A stretch of 64,000 nt of DNA from Nocardia suismassiliense (GCF_900269665.1 NZ_LT985361.1:1626429-1690428), one strand, 5' to 3'. Positions 49,274 to 58,935 are shown, numbered from the stretch's first letter. Numbers and translations: made by a program. Notes: generated from the letters alone by a model not told the origin.

Positions 49274-50983
49274 ATGGGGGAGGTGCGATTCGGGGGATAT
49301 CGGCTGGAGCGTCTGCTCGGCAAAGGCGGGATGGGTCAGGTCTGGCTGGCCTACGACGACGCGAATGCACGCTGGGTGGCGTTGAAGCTCTTGCCGACCG
49401 AGCTTGCCGCGGATGCGGGGTATCGCAGGCGATTCGAGCGCGAGGCCGAGGTGGTGGCCAAGTTGCGGGATCCGCGTATTCCGCGGATCCATCGGTTCGG
49501 GGAGATCGACGGTCGGCTGTTCATCGACATGGAGTTCGTCGAGGGCCGCGATCTGGCGAGCACGATCGCCGCGGGGGCCCTGGCGCCCGCCGCAGCCGTC
49601 GGCATCGTCGCACAGGTGGCGGCCGCGCTCGACGTGGCGCACCGGGCCGGGCTGGTACACCGTGATGTCAAGCCGTCCAACATCGTCGTGCACGCCAGTG
49701 GCTTCGCCTATCTGATCGATTTCGGCATCGCACACGGCATCGGCCAGACCGCGGTCACCACCACCGGTTTGGCGATCGGCACCCTGGCCTACATGGCGCC
49801 GGAACGGTTCACCGGAAAGGCGGACGCCCGCTCCGACGTGTACTCGCTCGCCTGCGTCCTCTACGAATGCCTCACCGGCTGCCGCCCCTACGGCGACACC
49901 GACCCCGCCCAGCAGATGCACGCCCACCTGATGACCGACCCACCCCACGCCGCATCCCGCAACGCCGCCGTCCCCGCCACCCTGGACGCCGTCATCAGCC
50001 GCGGCATGGCCAAGAACCCCGCCGATCGTTATGCCACCGCAGGGGATTTCGCCGCCGCCGCCCATGCGGGCCTCGGCACCCAACTCCCTGCTCCCGCCCG
50101 TCCGTCGAAGTCGCTGGCGACGACCAAAGTGCTGCCGACTCCTGGCCCCGCACCTACTCGGGTAGCGACCCGGCTCGAGACGCTGGCTCCGAGTTATGCA
50201 CGGCCGCAGCCGAATTCGCTAGTGGACCTCGGTCGTCCCGGGCAGCAGTCCCGTCCGATGGTCCCGCAGCAGCGGTACCCGGTCGGGTATGGGCGACGAG
50301 TCTTCCCTGCTCCGGCGAAACCGCCCAAGTCGCAGCGGTATTCGGGTACTCGCCGACGGCCGTCGGCTGGTCCGGTGCGGCGGCCGCGGCGTAAGCGGGG
50401 CGGTGTGTTGTCGAAGGTGATCGGCGCGCTGGTCGTCGTCTTTCTGACGCCGTTCATGCTGGCGGCGGGGTGTGTCGCGTTGCTGGCGTCGGCCGGCCGG
50501 GTCGGCGACTCGGGTGGGTCCGGTGCGCCGCCGCCGACCGCGATGGCGGAGGAGAACCCGGCGCCACCGCCCGAACAGCCCGAGTCGGTGGGGCTCGCGG
50601 CCGCGGGTACTCCGGTGCGGGACGGGAAGTTCGAGTTCGTGGTGCGCGATGTCGATACCGATGTCCGTCGAGTGGGTCTACAGGCGGCGTCGGGTTCGTT
50701 CGTGATCGTCACGCTCGAGATCCGCAACATCTCCGCCGAGCCGAAGCGGTTCCTGCCCTTCGGGCAGCGCCTGTTCGACACCCAGGGCACCCCGTTCGAC
50801 CACAACGCCACCGCCACCATGTGGCAATCCGCCCAGCACGGCTACGGCTACTCGTTCGAGCTGACACCGGGCCAATCGGCAACCACCCAACTGGTTTTCG
50901 ACGTACCCGCCGAAACGACCCCGACCCACCTCGAGCTACACGACTTCGTCCTCTCCAACGGCGTCGCTGTACGGCTGGATTAG
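49274..50983 (+). CDS. Transmembrane Ser/Thr protein kinase with DUF4352-like outer domain
   Basis: 569 aa. Kinase domain ~8-275: LGKGGMGQVW, Lys38, HRDVKPSN (Asp131), DFG at Asp149. An Arg-rich juxtamembrane segment (RRPRRKRGG) leads to one membrane helix (~380-403). The outer part has a Pro/Glu linker then ~140 residues with GTPVRDGKFEFVVRDVDTDV and GSFVIVTLEIRNISAEPKRF (in parts), matching the DUF4352 telokin-like fold. Homologous to the preceding kinase over the catalytic half, so a tandem duplication. GGAGG is 5-9 nt before ATG 49274; the frame extends to 49217. The 217-bp gap between the two kinase genes contains no other gene. Confidence 0.92.
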   Translation: MGEVRFGGYRLERLLGKGGMGQVWLAYDDANARWVALKLLPTELAADAGYRRRFEREAEVVAKLRDPRIPRIHRFGEIDGRLFIDMEFVEGRDLASTIAAGALAPAAAVGIVAQVAAALDVAHRAGLVHRDVKPSNIVVHASGFAYLIDFGIAHGIGQTAVTTTGLAIGTLAYMAPERFTGKADARSDVYSLACVLYECLTGCRPYGDTDPAQQMHAHLMTDPPHAASRNAAVPATLDAVISRGMAKNPADRYATAGDFAAAAHAGLGTQLPAPARPSKSLATTKVLPTPGPAPTRVATRLETLAPSYARPQPNSLVDLGRPGQQSRPMVPQQRYPVGYGRRVFPAPAKPPKSQRYSGTRRRPSAGPVRRPRRKRGGVLSKVIGALVVVFLTPFMLAAGCVALLASAGRVGDSGGSGAPPPTAMAEENPAPPPEQPESVGLAAAGTPVRDGKFEFVVRDVDTDVRRVGLQAASGSFVIVTLEIRNISAEPKRFLPFGQRLFDTQGTPFDHNATATMWQSAQHGYGYSFELTPGQSATTQLVFDVPAETTPTHLELHDFVLSNGVAVRLD

Positions 50984-51059
50984 CCCACACCCGGCCGGGC
51001 TTCGTCCACGGATCGACCGCGCCGTAGGTCGCGCGCTCGGTCAGGCGGCGTGCGAAGGG

Positions 51060-51998
51060 TCAGGCGACGCGGGCGTTGTCGGAGAGCGCCGTGTGGACAG
51101 CGTTGCGGCCAATCGTGAGCGCCTCGGCGAGCAGGGTGGTGTCGCGGGCGGCGCTGTCGATGTCCGGTGAGCCGAGGGGCGGATGGATCTGCAGGACGGC
51201 GTCACCGAGTTCGGCGAGAGCGCGGTCCTCTATGGCCTGCTGGTGCGGGCGTTGTATCCAGGCGCGGTAGGCACCGGGCGCGGTGGCGCGCAGATACCCG
51301 CCGCCGACAACACGGTGCAGCAGTGAGGCGGGCGGGCGCTGTTCGTCGATGCGACGGGTGCGCAGGACGAGTGCATGCGTGGCACCGCTGCGAACAGCGG
51401 TGCGGATGGGGACGGTTTCGGTAAGACCACCGTCGAAGTAGTGCGATCCGCCGAGCGGGACCGGCGGTCCGGCGAGGATCGGCAACCCCGCGGAGGCGCG
51501 CAGCGCGCGCATCAGGGTGCGCTTGTCCACGATGTACGGGTGCAGGTCCACCGCGCGGCCGGTGCGGATGTCGGTGGCGATGGGGTGAAAGGTGGTGGGG
51601 TTGGCCAGAATCGCCGGGAAATCCATCGGCTCGATCCCGTCGTAGACCTGATGCACCAGGTAGCGCAGGTCGAAGGCGGGCCGCCCGCGCAGCAGCCTGG
51701 CCGGGTCGATGGCGCGGCGCATGATCGCCGGATCGGTCCAGGAGCGCATGCCCGCGACGGCGCGTCCACCCAGCAGCCAGGCGCCGTTGATCGCGCCCGC
51801 CGAGGTGCCATAGACGGCGTCGAAAACCGCGCCGAGGCCCAGTTCCTCGATGGCCGACACCATGCCGCTCGAGTAGACCCCGCGACTGCCGCCACCCTCG
51901 ACGACGAGCACCAGCCGATTTCCGTCGGCCCGAGTACCTGCCGCGCGGCGCGCGTGGATCACCGCCGCGACGGCGGAGACACTCGGCGTACTGGTCAC
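51060..51998 (-). CDS. Patatin-like phospholipase
   Basis: 312 aa from GTG 51998. Oxyanion loop EGGGSRGVYSSG, nucleophile GTSAGAING, catalytic Asp in YFDGGLTE. A member of the bacterial patatin group acting on phospholipids or lysophospholipids. Length and motifs differ from the patatin at 20398. A TATCGT box lies exactly 6 nt before GTG 51998, so transcription probably starts there; a longer reading from ATG 52034 would put the box inside the coding region and add 12 unconserved residues. Converges on the second kinase gene with 76 bp between. Confidence 0.88.
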   Translation of the reverse strand: MTSTPSVSAVAAVIHARRAAGTRADGNRLVLVVEGGGSRGVYSSGMVSAIEELGLGAVFDAVYGTSAGAINGAWLLGGRAVAGMRSWTDPAIMRRAIDPARLLRGRPAFDLRYLVHQVYDGIEPMDFPAILANPTTFHPIATDIRTGRAVDLHPYIVDKRTLMRALRASAGLPILAGPPVPLGGSHYFDGGLTETVPIRTAVRSGATHALVLRTRRIDEQRPPASLLHRVVGGGYLRATAPGAYRAWIQRPHQQAIEDRALAELGDAVLQIHPPLGSPDIDSAARDTTLLAEALTIGRNAVHTALSDNARVA

Positions 51999-52004
51999 CG
52001 GACC

Positions 52005-52010
52005 ACGATA
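52005..52010 (-). promoter_or_regulatory. -10 box TATCGT of the patatin gene
   Basis: Minus strand, 6-nt spacer to GTG 51998; it decides this start over ATG 52034. Confidence 0.45.
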
Positions 52011-52126
52011 CGACAGAGCGGGCGCGGACGTCATGGTCCAGCGCCCGCCCGAAGCGGTATTCGCCCTGCGTTTACGCGAGCACTACCTGGTCGTATCGGC
52101 TCGGCGCGCGCCGAACCGACTCGACC

Positions 52127-53932
52127 TCACTTGATCTCGGCGAGCACCGTGCCCTGGGTGATCGCGGCGCCCGCCTCGACGGACAGTCCGGTGACCACAC
52201 CCGCCTTGTGCGCGTTGACCGGGTTCTCCATCTTCATGGCCTCGAGCACCACGATCAGGTCGCCCGCCTCGACGGACTGGCCCTCTTCGACGGCCACCTT
52301 CACGACGGTGCCCTGCATGGGCGCGGTGACGGCGTCACCGGAGGCGGCACCGCCGGCCGCGCCGCCACGCTTGCGCGGCTTGGGCTTCTTACGGATCACA
52401 CCGGCGCCGTTGCCCGCGGCGGCGACAGCGCCACCACCGAGGCTGAACTGGCCGGGCAGCGAGACCTCGACGCGACGGCCGCCGACCTCGACGACCACCT
52501 TCTGCCGGGGCAGGTCCTCGTCGTCCTCGTCGGCCGGGGCACCGCCGGTGAACGGCTCGACGGTGTTGGTCCACTCGTTCTCGATCCACTTGGTGTAGAC
52601 GTCGAACTTGCTGCCGTCACCGATGAACGCGGGGTCCTCGACGATCGCCCGGTGGAACGGGATGACCGTGGCCAGCCCGTCGACCTCGAACTCGGCCAGC
52701 GCGCGCCGGGCCCGCTCGAGCGCCTGGGTGCGGTTCTCGCCGGTGACGATCAGCTTGGCCAGCATCGAGTCGAACTGACCGCCGATCACGCTGCCTTCCA
52801 CCACACCGGAGTCCACGCGCACGCCGGGGCCGCTGGGCTCGCGGTACACCGTGACCGGGCCGGGCGCGGGCAGGAAGCCGCGACCGGCGTCCTCACCGTT
52901 GATCCGGAACTCGAACGAGTGACCGCGCGGGGTCGGGTCCTCGGTGATGGTCAGTTCTTCGCCGTTGGCGATGCGGAACTGCTGGCGCACCAGGTCGATA
53001 CCCGCGGTCTCCTCGGTGACCGGGTGCTCGACCTGCAGCCGGGTGTTCACCTCGAGGAACGACACCGTCTCGCCCTGCACCAGGTATTCGACCGTGCCCG
53101 CGCCGTAGTAACCGGCTTCCCGGCAGATCGCCTTCGCGGAGGCGTGGATCTTCGCGCGCACCTCGTCGGACAGGAACGGCGCGGGCGCCTCCTCGACGAG
53201 CTTCTGGAAGCGGCGCTGCAGCGAGCAGTCGCGGGTACCGGCGACCACCACGTTGCCGTGCTGGTCGGCGATGACCTGCGCCTCGACGTGGCGGGCCTTG
53301 TCCAGGTACTGCTCGACGAAGCATTCGCCGCGACCGAACGCGGCGGTCGCCTCGCGGGTGGCCGAATCGAACAGCTCGGGGATCTCCTCGATGGTGTGCG
53401 CGACCTTCATGCCGCGGCCACCGCCACCGAAGGCGGCCTTGATCGCGACCGGCACGCCGTATTCCTTGGCGAAGGCGACGACCTCGTCGGCGTTCTTCAC
53501 CGGGTCCTTGGTGCCCGCGGCCATCGGAGCCTTGGCGCGCTCGGCGATGTGCCGGGCGGTGACCTTGTCGCCGAGGTCGCGGATGGACTGCGGCGAGGGG
53601 CCGATCCAGATGAGCCCCGCGTCGATGACGGCCTGGGCGAAGTCGGCGTTCTCGGAGAGGAATCCGTAGCCGGGGTGGATGGCGTCGGCGCCGGAGCGCG
53701 ACGCGGCATCGAGGATCTTGTCGAAGACAAGGTACGACTCGGCGGAGGTCTGGCCGCCGAGGGCGAACGCCTCGTCGGCGAGCTTCACGAAGGGGGCATC
53801 GGCATCCGGCTCCGCGTATACCGCGACGCTGCCGAGGCCCGCGTCCTTGGCAGCCCGGATAACGCGCACGGCGATCTCGCCTCGGTTAGCTACGAGTACC
53901 TTCGTGATCCGTGCGCTGGCATGGCTGGGCAC
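52127..53932 (-). CDS. accA3: Acyl-CoA carboxylase alpha subunit (biotin carboxylase + BCCP)
   Basis: 601 aa, length as in M. tuberculosis AccA3. N-terminal biotin carboxylase ([22 protein letters not shown]-grasp [20 protein letters not shown]), and C-terminal biotin carboxyl carrier EAMKMENPV, whose Lys is biotinylated by BirA. It carboxylates biotin to feed the beta subunits of acetyl-, propionyl- and long-chain acyl-CoA carboxylases for fatty acid and mycolic acid synthesis. GTG 53932 has AGGAGG 4 nt upstream; a TTG at 53950 lies before it. TACACT at 53992-53997 (minus strand) is a possible -10. Confidence 0.96.
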   Translation of the reverse strand: MPSHASARITKVLVANRGEIAVRVIRAAKDAGLGSVAVYAEPDADAPFVKLADEAFALGGQTSAESYLVFDKILDAASRSGADAIHPGYGFLSENADFAQAVIDAGLIWIGPSPQSIRDLGDKVTARHIAERAKAPMAAGTKDPVKNADEVVAFAKEYGVPVAIKAAFGGGGRGMKVAHTIEEIPELFDSATREATAAFGRGECFVEQYLDKARHVEAQVIADQHGNVVVAGTRDCSLQRRFQKLVEEAPAPFLSDEVRAKIHASAKAICREAGYYGAGTVEYLVQGETVSFLEVNTRLQVEHPVTEETAGIDLVRQQFRIANGEELTITEDPTPRGHSFEFRINGEDAGRGFLPAPGPVTVYREPSGPGVRVDSGVVEGSVIGGQFDSMLAKLIVTGENRTQALERARRALAEFEVDGLATVIPFHRAIVEDPAFIGDGSKFDVYTKWIENEWTNTVEPFTGGAPADEDDEDLPRQKVVVEVGGRRVEVSLPGQFSLGGGAVAAAGNGAGVIRKKPKPRKRGGAAGGAASGDAVTAPMQGTVVKVAVEEGQSVEAGDLIVVLEAMKMENPVNAHKAGVVTGLSVEAGAAITQGTVLAEIK

Positions 53933-54048
53933 TGAGCCTCCTGTGTGCAATCTTTGGTCGCCCCGTGGTCGACGAAACTACGTCTCGGGCGAGTGTAGGC
54001 AGTCTGCCAACAGACGGCGCACTCGGCCAGTCCTACTCATCAGTAGGT

Positions 54049-54059
54049 CGTGGATCACA
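54049..54059. repeat. CGTGGATCACA, variant of the 11-bp dyad
   Basis: Ten of eleven bases match the copies at 6813 and 37208. It lies in the 159-bp gap upstream of accA3, about 115 bp before its start. Confidence 0.35.
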
Positions 54060-54091
54060 CTCGCCCTGTCATGCGGAAAGGCGTGCGTGCG

Positions 54092-55006
54092 CTACCTGCC
54101 GCGGCTACGGCGTGCGGTACCGGCCGGTGCCGCACCGGGTTCAGTCCCCTTGGCGATCGGCATGCGCACCGAGTTGCCCCACTCGGTCCACGAGCCGTCG
54201 TAGTTACGGACGGTGTCGAACCCGAGCAGATAGGTCAGCACGAACCAGGTGTGGCTGGAACGTTCGCCGACCCGGCTGTAGACGATCAGATCGTCCGCGG
54301 CGCCCAGCGCGCCGTAGATCGCGTCCAGCTCGGCGCGGGAGCGGAAGCGGCCGTCGTTGTTGAACGCCTCGGTCCACGGAATGTTCGCGGCGGTGGGGAT
54401 GTGCCCGCCACGCAATGCCGCGTCCTCGGGATTGATCGGCGGCTGGATTAACTCGCCGGAGTATTCCTCCGGCGAACGCACGTCGATCAGCGGTTTGCCG
54501 AGGTGGGCGAGGACGTCCTCGCGGAACGCCCGCACGGTGCTGTCGTCGCGGGTGACGGCCGGATAATCACTGGGGGTGAGGTGCGGGGTGTCGAAGGTGG
54601 TGTCGCGTTCCTCGGAAATCCAGGCGCCGCGACCGCCGTCCAGCAACCGCACATCCTGGTGTCCGAACAAAGTGAAAACCCACAATGTGTGCGCCGCCTG
54701 CGCGTTGCCCCGGTCCCCGTAGATGACCACGGTATCGTCTCGCTCGATTCCCTTGGCGCGCATCAACTCGGTGAATCGGGCACCGTCGATGTAGTCACGA
54801 GTGACCGGATCGTTCAGATCGCCCCGCCAATCGATCTTGATCGCGCCGGGAACATGCCCGATGTCATAGAGCAATATGTCCTCGTTGGACTCGACGATCT
54901 TGAGTCCCGACGTGCCGATGTTTGCCGACAGCCACTCTGTGGTTACTAGTCGGTGAGGATGTGCGTAAGAACCGAATGAGGGATGTGGGTCCGGAGCAGC
55001 GGGCAC
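54092..55006 (-). CDS. sseA: SseA-type rhodanese-like protein lacking catalytic cysteine
   Basis: 304 aa with two rhodanese domains. The substrate-loop motif expected as (V/T)[13 protein letters not shown] reads [14 protein letters not shown]: Ser244 (AGC, 54275-54277) replaces the active-site Cys, and no cysteine exists anywhere in the protein. The flanking [17 protein letters not shown] is intact, as are both domains. In M. tuberculosis SseA and CysA the equivalent residue is Cys and transfers sulfane sulfur to cyanide or thiols. Position next to accA3 and maf matches Rv3283. GAAGGA lies before GTG 55006. It probably binds rather than transfers sulfur, or has another role. Confidence 0.88.
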   Translation of the reverse strand: MPAAPDPHPSFGSYAHPHRLVTTEWLSANIGTSGLKIVESNEDILLYDIGHVPGAIKIDWRGDLNDPVTRDYIDGARFTELMRAKGIERDDTVVIYGDRGNAQAAHTLWVFTLFGHQDVRLLDGGRGAWISEERDTTFDTPHLTPSDYPAVTRDDSTVRAFREDVLAHLGKPLIDVRSPEEYSGELIQPPINPEDAALRGGHIPTAANIPWTEAFNNDGRFRSRAELDAIYGALGAADDLIVYSRVGERSSHTWFVLTYLLGFDTVRNYDGSWTEWGNSVRMPIAKGTEPGAAPAGTARRSRGR

Positions 55007-55172
55007 GATGTGGGTCCTTCACGCGTGGTAGACGGTAGTTTCTACGGTTCGGGTCTCACAGCGATGGTATGTGTGAGGCGTTAGTGACTCTCGTTTCAGA
55101 TCACAAATCGGCTGAATGAGCGAATAAATCGCACCTGCATCCGATAAAGTCTCCCGGGAGGAGGGGTGAGCT

Positions 55173-56033
55173 ATGTCCGATTCTTGGCCGCGGCGGCGAC
55201 TGCTCGCGATCCTACGTGGCGCCAGCGAGCCTCTCGACGCCCAGGAACTGGCCAGAATCACCGGACAACACGTCACCACGGTTCGGTTTCATCTGGACGT
55301 GCTCACCCGGGAATCCCTGGTGCGGCAATTTCAGCAACCGCCCCGCGGTCGCGGACGTCCGCGCATCGGTTACAGCGCGGTGCAGCGATCGGTCGGTTAT
55401 CAGGAACTCGCGCAGGTGCTCGCCGATCAACTCGGCCCCGATCCGCGCCGGCGGTCCGAGGCGGCCATCGCGGCAGGCCGGGCCTGGGGCGCGAAACTGG
55501 ACGCCGGTGACCATCGGGTCGAGTCGCTGGAGGACGCCAAAGACGTCACTATGACGCTGCTTTCGGAGCTCGGCTTCGCGCCGGAACGCGATCCGAACGA
55601 GACCGCCGAGCAGGCGCTGATCCGGTTGACCGCCTGCCCGCTGCGGGAACTCGCGCGCACCCACTCCGAGGTGGTGTGCGGTGTGCACCTGGGCCTGATC
55701 AAAGAGGTCTTGGACCGCAACGGCGCACGCGGCGACGTGAATGTGCGCCTGCACCCGTTCGTCGAGCCGGAACTGTGTGTGGTCCGGCTGGAGATGCTGG
55801 CGCGGCGCGAACAGGACACGCGCCGGGAGACGGAACTGCGTCGCGATACCGAACTGCGCCGGGAGACGGAACTGCGGCGCGAGCCGGACAACCGCGAGGT
55901 CGCCACGGTGCCCGCGGTCGGCGACACCGGCGGCTCGGAGCCGCTGATCGCGCCGCCGTCAGCCGGCCGGGTGGCCCCACAGCTGCGTAACGGCGACCCC
56001 AACGTCGCCAAGCAGTCGGCGCAGCAGTGGTAG
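55173..56033 (+). CDS. ArsR/SufR-like helix-turn-helix regulator with three conserved-type cysteines
   Basis: 286 aa. N-terminal winged helix (LAILRGASEPLDAQELA, GQHVTTVRFHLDVLTRESLV; residues ~8-50), followed by a helical/sensor domain with Cys155 (TACPLREL), Cys169 (EVVCGVHLG) and Cys202 (PELCVVR). The spacing resembles the Fe-S binding region of SufR-type regulators, and LHPFVEPELC is a typical tail. A low-complexity repeat of RRETEL/RRDTEL follows near residue 215, encoded by 18-bp tandem repeats. GGAGGAGG is 8-13 nt before ATG 55173. It diverges from sseA and overlaps maf by 75 bp at the 3' end. Ligation of an iron-sulfur cluster is inferred. Confidence 0.8.
   Translation: MSDSWPRRRLLAILRGASEPLDAQELARITGQHVTTVRFHLDVLTRESLVRQFQQPPRGRGRPRIGYSAVQRSVGYQELAQVLADQLGPDPRRRSEAAIAAGRAWGAKLDAGDHRVESLEDAKDVTMTLLSELGFAPERDPNETAEQALIRLTACPLRELARTHSEVVCGVHLGLIKEVLDRNGARGDVNVRLHPFVEPELCVVRLEMLARREQDTRRETELRRDTELRRETELRREPDNREVATVPAVGDTGGSEPLIAPPSAGRVAPQLRNGDPNVAKQSAQQW
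55821..55874 (+). repeat. Three 18-bp tandem repeats in the regulator gene
   Basis: Copies at 55821-55838, 55839-55856 and 55857-55874; the first and third are identical, the second differs at several bases. They encode RRETEL/RRDTEL/RRETEL, a likely variable-copy hydrophilic spacer. Confidence 0.75.
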
Positions 56034-56591
56034 CCCGATGCCGATCACGCTCGACGGATCGCCGTCGATGCGGTCGACGAACCAGCCGCCGAGCCCGTCG
56101 AGGGTGAACGCGCCCGCCACCTGGAGCGGTTCGCCGGTGGCGATGTAGGCGTCCAGCTCGTCGGGCTCCGGCTTGGCGAAATGCACTGTGGTGGAGCTAC
56201 AGTCGATCGCTTCGGCGGTGATGCGGCCGTCCTGGAGGCGGAGGACGCAGTGCCCGGTCACCAAATCGGCGCTGCGCCCGGCCATTTCGCCCCAGCGGGC
56301 CCTGGCCACCTCGGCGGTGTGCGGCTTGCCCTGTAGCTCGCCGTCCACCAGCAGCATCGAATCACAGCCGACGACAACACAATCGGCGGCTAGTTCGGGG
56401 ATCGTCGCGGCGACCGCCGCGGCTTTTGCCCTGGCCAGTTCGACTACGACAACGTCGGGCGCGGTGCCCTCGGGCAGCGCGGCCGCGATCGCGTCCTCGT
56501 CCACGTCGGACACCCGGACGATCGGGTCGATGCCCGCCGAGCGCAGGACTTCCCGGCGGGCCGGGGAGGCGGAGGCGAGGACGAACTTCAC
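55959..56591 (-). CDS. maf: Maf-family nucleotide pyrophosphatase
   Basis: 210 aa. The N-terminal FVLASASPARREVLRSAGI is the Maf substrate motif, and VVGCDSMLLVDG contains the catalytic Asp. Maf hydrolyses non-canonical NTPs (dTTP/UTP-like or modified) and limits damage to nucleotide pools. GTG 56591 overlaps the accE5 stop codon (GTGA), so it is coupled with the carboxylase genes. The frame extends further upstream (56672), but within accE5. Its 3' end overlaps the convergent regulator by 75 bp, so long transcripts would be antisense. Confidence 0.93.
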   Translation of the reverse strand: MKFVLASASPARREVLRSAGIDPIVRVSDVDEDAIAAALPEGTAPDVVVVELARAKAAAVAATIPELAADCVVVGCDSMLLVDGELQGKPHTAEVARARWGEMAGRSADLVTGHCVLRLQDGRITAEAIDCSSTTVHFAKPEPDELDAYIATGEPLQVAGAFTLDGLGGWFVDRIDGDPSSVIGIGLPLLRRLLGDVGVAVTQLWGHPAG

Positions 56592-56926
56592 CCGCGCAGG
56601 TGCGACAGCTGCGGGAAGGCGTAGGGGGAGAACGGGGAGGTGCCCCGGTGCATGAAGGTGGGGCGGCCCCACATGTCCGGCGGGCCGGACGGGCCGGCCG
56701 CGCTGGCGTTCGCTGCCGCGGTCAGCACGCAGACCAGCGCCGCGAGCTCCTCGTCGCTCGGGTTGCCCTTCACGACGGTGAAGAACGGCTTGGCCGCCTC
56801 GGCCGCGGACTCGGTCGCCGCTGCCCCGTCGACGTTGTGCGCCGCCTCGACCTCGGCGTCGAGCGAGCCGACGGTCAGGTCCAGTTCGGCGGCGGTCAAA
56901 ACATCTTCTTCTGCCACGGTCGTCAC
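56588..56926 (-). CDS. accE5: Acyl-CoA carboxylase epsilon subunit
   Basis: 112 aa. FFTVVKGNPSDEELAALVCVLTAA (residues ~48-71) is the conserved epsilon motif, which docks on the AccD5 beta subunit and stimulates propionyl-CoA carboxylase. The N-terminal ~45 residues are Ala/Glu-rich, and the C-terminal ~40 are Pro/Gly-rich. It follows accD5 by 161 bp and shares four bases with maf. GTG 56926 is the only start available. A perfect 12-bp palindrome GCCTGATCAGGC (56946-56957) lies just upstream. Confidence 0.9.
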   Translation of the reverse strand: MTTVAEEDVLTAAELDLTVGSLDAEVEAAHNVDGAAATESAAEAAKPFFTVVKGNPSDEELAALVCVLTAAANASAAGPSGPPDMWGRPTFMHRGTSPFSPYAFPQLSHLRG

Positions 56927-56945
56927 AGTGCCAGATCCTCTCTTT

Positions 56946-57001
56946 GCCTGATCAGGCGTGTTCCCTGATGCGAAACCAGCGGACGGGTGATGCGATCACC
57001 C
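56946..57001. promoter_or_regulatory. Palindrome and hairpin in the accD5-accE5 gap
   Basis: Perfect dyad GCCTGATCAGGC at 56946-56957 and a 7-bp stem GGGTGAT-GCG-ATCACCC at 56985-57001. They could modulate transcription from accD5 into accE5-maf or mark a second promoter. Confidence 0.4.
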
Positions 57002-57087
57002 TCGGATCCACTCATTGCGTCTCTGTAACCAGTGTGCGCGGCATACCGAGGGTATCGCTGTACCCCAACCGGGTGTTGCGGTCTGAA

Positions 57088-58728
57088 TCACAGCGGAATG
57101 TTGCCGTGCTTCTTCGGAGGCAGAGTTACCATCTTGCGCTCCAGCAACCGCAGCGCCGAGACGATCTGGCCGCGGGTGTGCGAGGGCGGGATGACCGCGT
57201 CCACGTATCCGCGCTCGGCGGCGACGTAGGGGTTCACCAAGGTGTCCTCGTACTCGTTCTGCAGCTGCAGCCGCAGCGCATCGACGTCTTCGCCGCCGTT
57301 CGCGGCCTCTTGCAGCTGCTTGCGGTAGACGAAACCGACGGCGCCCGAGGCACCCATCACGGCGATCTGCGCGGTCGGCCAGGCCAGGTTCACATCGGCA
57401 CCCATGTGCTTGGAACCCATCACGTCGTAGGCGCCGCCGTAGGCCTTGCGAGTGATGACCGTGATCTTTCCCACAGTCGCCTCGCCGTAGGCGTAGAGCA
57501 GCTTAGCGCCGCGCCGGATGATGCCGTTGTACTCCTGGCCGGTGCCGGGCAGGAAGCCGGGCACGTCGACCAGGGTGAGGATCGGAATGTTGAACGCGTC
57601 GCAGGTGCGCACGAACCGTGCGGCCTTCTCCGAGGCGTCGATGTCGAGGCAGCCGGCGAACTGGGTCGGCTGGTTGGCCACGATGCCGACGCTGCGGCCG
57701 TCGATCCGCCCGAAGCCGACGATGATGTTCATCGCGCGCTCGGCCTGCACCTCGAGGAACTCGTCGTCGTCGAGCAGGCGACGGATCACCTCGTGCATGT
57801 CGTAGGGCTGGTTCGGCGAGTCCGGGATGATCGAGTCCAGCTCGCGGTCCTCGTCGGTGAGCGAGTCCTCGATCGCGCCTTCGATCGGGTCGGTGGCCGG
57901 GAAGCGCGGCGCCTCGGCGCGGTTGTTGCTCGGCAGGTAGGACAGCAGGTCCTTGACGTAGTCGAGCGCGTCCTGTTCACCGGAGGCCACGTAGTGCGCG
58001 ACACCGGATTTCACCATGTGCGTGTGCGCGCCGCCGAGGTCCTCCATGGTGACGTCCTCGCCGGTGACCGTCTTGATGACGTCGGGGCCGGTGACGAACA
58101 TCTGGCTGGTCCCGTCGACCATCACCACGAAGTCGGTGAGCGCGGGGGAGTACACGTGCCCGCCCGCGGCCGGGCCCATGATCAGCGAGATCTGCGGGAT
58201 CACGCCGGAGGCCTGGATGTTGCGGTGGAAGATCTCGCCGTAGAGGCCGAGCGAGACGACACCCTCCTGGATGCGCGCGCCCGCGCCCTCGTTGATGCCG
58301 ACCAGCGGACGGCCGGTCTTGAGCGCCAGATCCATCACCTTGACGATCTTCTCGCCGTAGACCTCGCCGAGGCTGCCGCCGAACACGGTGACGTCCTGGC
58401 TGAAGATGCAGATATCGCGACCGTCGATGGTGCCGTAGCCGGTCACCACGCCGTCGCCGAGCGGCCGGTTCTTGTCCAGGCCGAAGTTCACGCTGCGGTG
58501 CCGCGCGAGTGCGTCGAGTTCGACGAAGGAACCCTCGTCCAGCAGGGCCAGGATGCGCTCACGGGCAGTCATCTTGCCCTTGGCGTGCACCTTGTCGACC
58601 GCGGCCTCACCCATCGGGTGCTGCGCCTCTTCCAGCCGATTCCGCAGGTCAGCCAGCTTCCCGGCGGTGGTGTGGATGTCGGGGGCGCCCGCCGGATCTT
58701 GCGCGGACTGCTGCTGGACACTCGTCAT
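57088..58728 (-). CDS. accD5: Propionyl/acyl-CoA carboxylase beta subunit
   Basis: 546 aa carboxyltransferase with two crotonase-like halves. N-terminal half: [34 protein letters not shown] (oxyanion loop), [17 protein letters not shown]-terminal half: [40 protein letters not shown], and the end [13 protein letters not shown] characteristic of AccD5. It transfers carboxyl from AccA3 biotin to propionyl-CoA, giving methylmalonyl-CoA. ATG 58728 is used because the product starts MTSVQQQ and TACACT lies 8 nt upstream; the frame runs 50 codons further. Followed by accE5 and maf. Confidence 0.97.
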   Translation of the reverse strand: MTSVQQQSAQDPAGAPDIHTTAGKLADLRNRLEEAQHPMGEAAVDKVHAKGKMTARERILALLDEGSFVELDALARHRSVNFGLDKNRPLGDGVVTGYGTIDGRDICIFSQDVTVFGGSLGEVYGEKIVKVMDLALKTGRPLVGINEGAGARIQEGVVSLGLYGEIFHRNIQASGVIPQISLIMGPAAGGHVYSPALTDFVVMVDGTSQMFVTGPDVIKTVTGEDVTMEDLGGAHTHMVKSGVAHYVASGEQDALDYVKDLLSYLPSNNRAEAPRFPATDPIEGAIEDSLTDEDRELDSIIPDSPNQPYDMHEVIRRLLDDDEFLEVQAERAMNIIVGFGRIDGRSVGIVANQPTQFAGCLDIDASEKAARFVRTCDAFNIPILTLVDVPGFLPGTGQEYNGIIRRGAKLLYAYGEATVGKITVITRKAYGGAYDVMGSKHMGADVNLAWPTAQIAVMGASGAVGFVYRKQLQEAANGGEDVDALRLQLQNEYEDTLVNPYVAAERGYVDAVIPPSHTRGQIVSALRLLERKMVTLPPKKHGNIPL

Positions 58729-58935
58729 GGCTCCGGAGTGTAACCAGTAGCAGTGCTTCCCACTAACCCAGTAGGGGCTACCGGTGGGTAAAAAAGCGCA
58801 GCTAGATCGCCTTGTGGTAGCGCGATTCCAGGTGTTTTGGCGCGTTTGCGCCGGTAGAAAATCGGTATCGCCCGCCATGGCGTCCAGTTAGCCTGGAGGA
58901 GTCCAGTTTTCGTGCTCAGGGGGAGGAGCCCAGAT

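Noticed and set aside
52208..53935. 575-codon plus-strand frame
   Set aside because: Shadow of accA3.
56944..58743. 599-codon plus-strand frame
   Set aside because: Shadow of accD5; the motifs lie on the minus strand.
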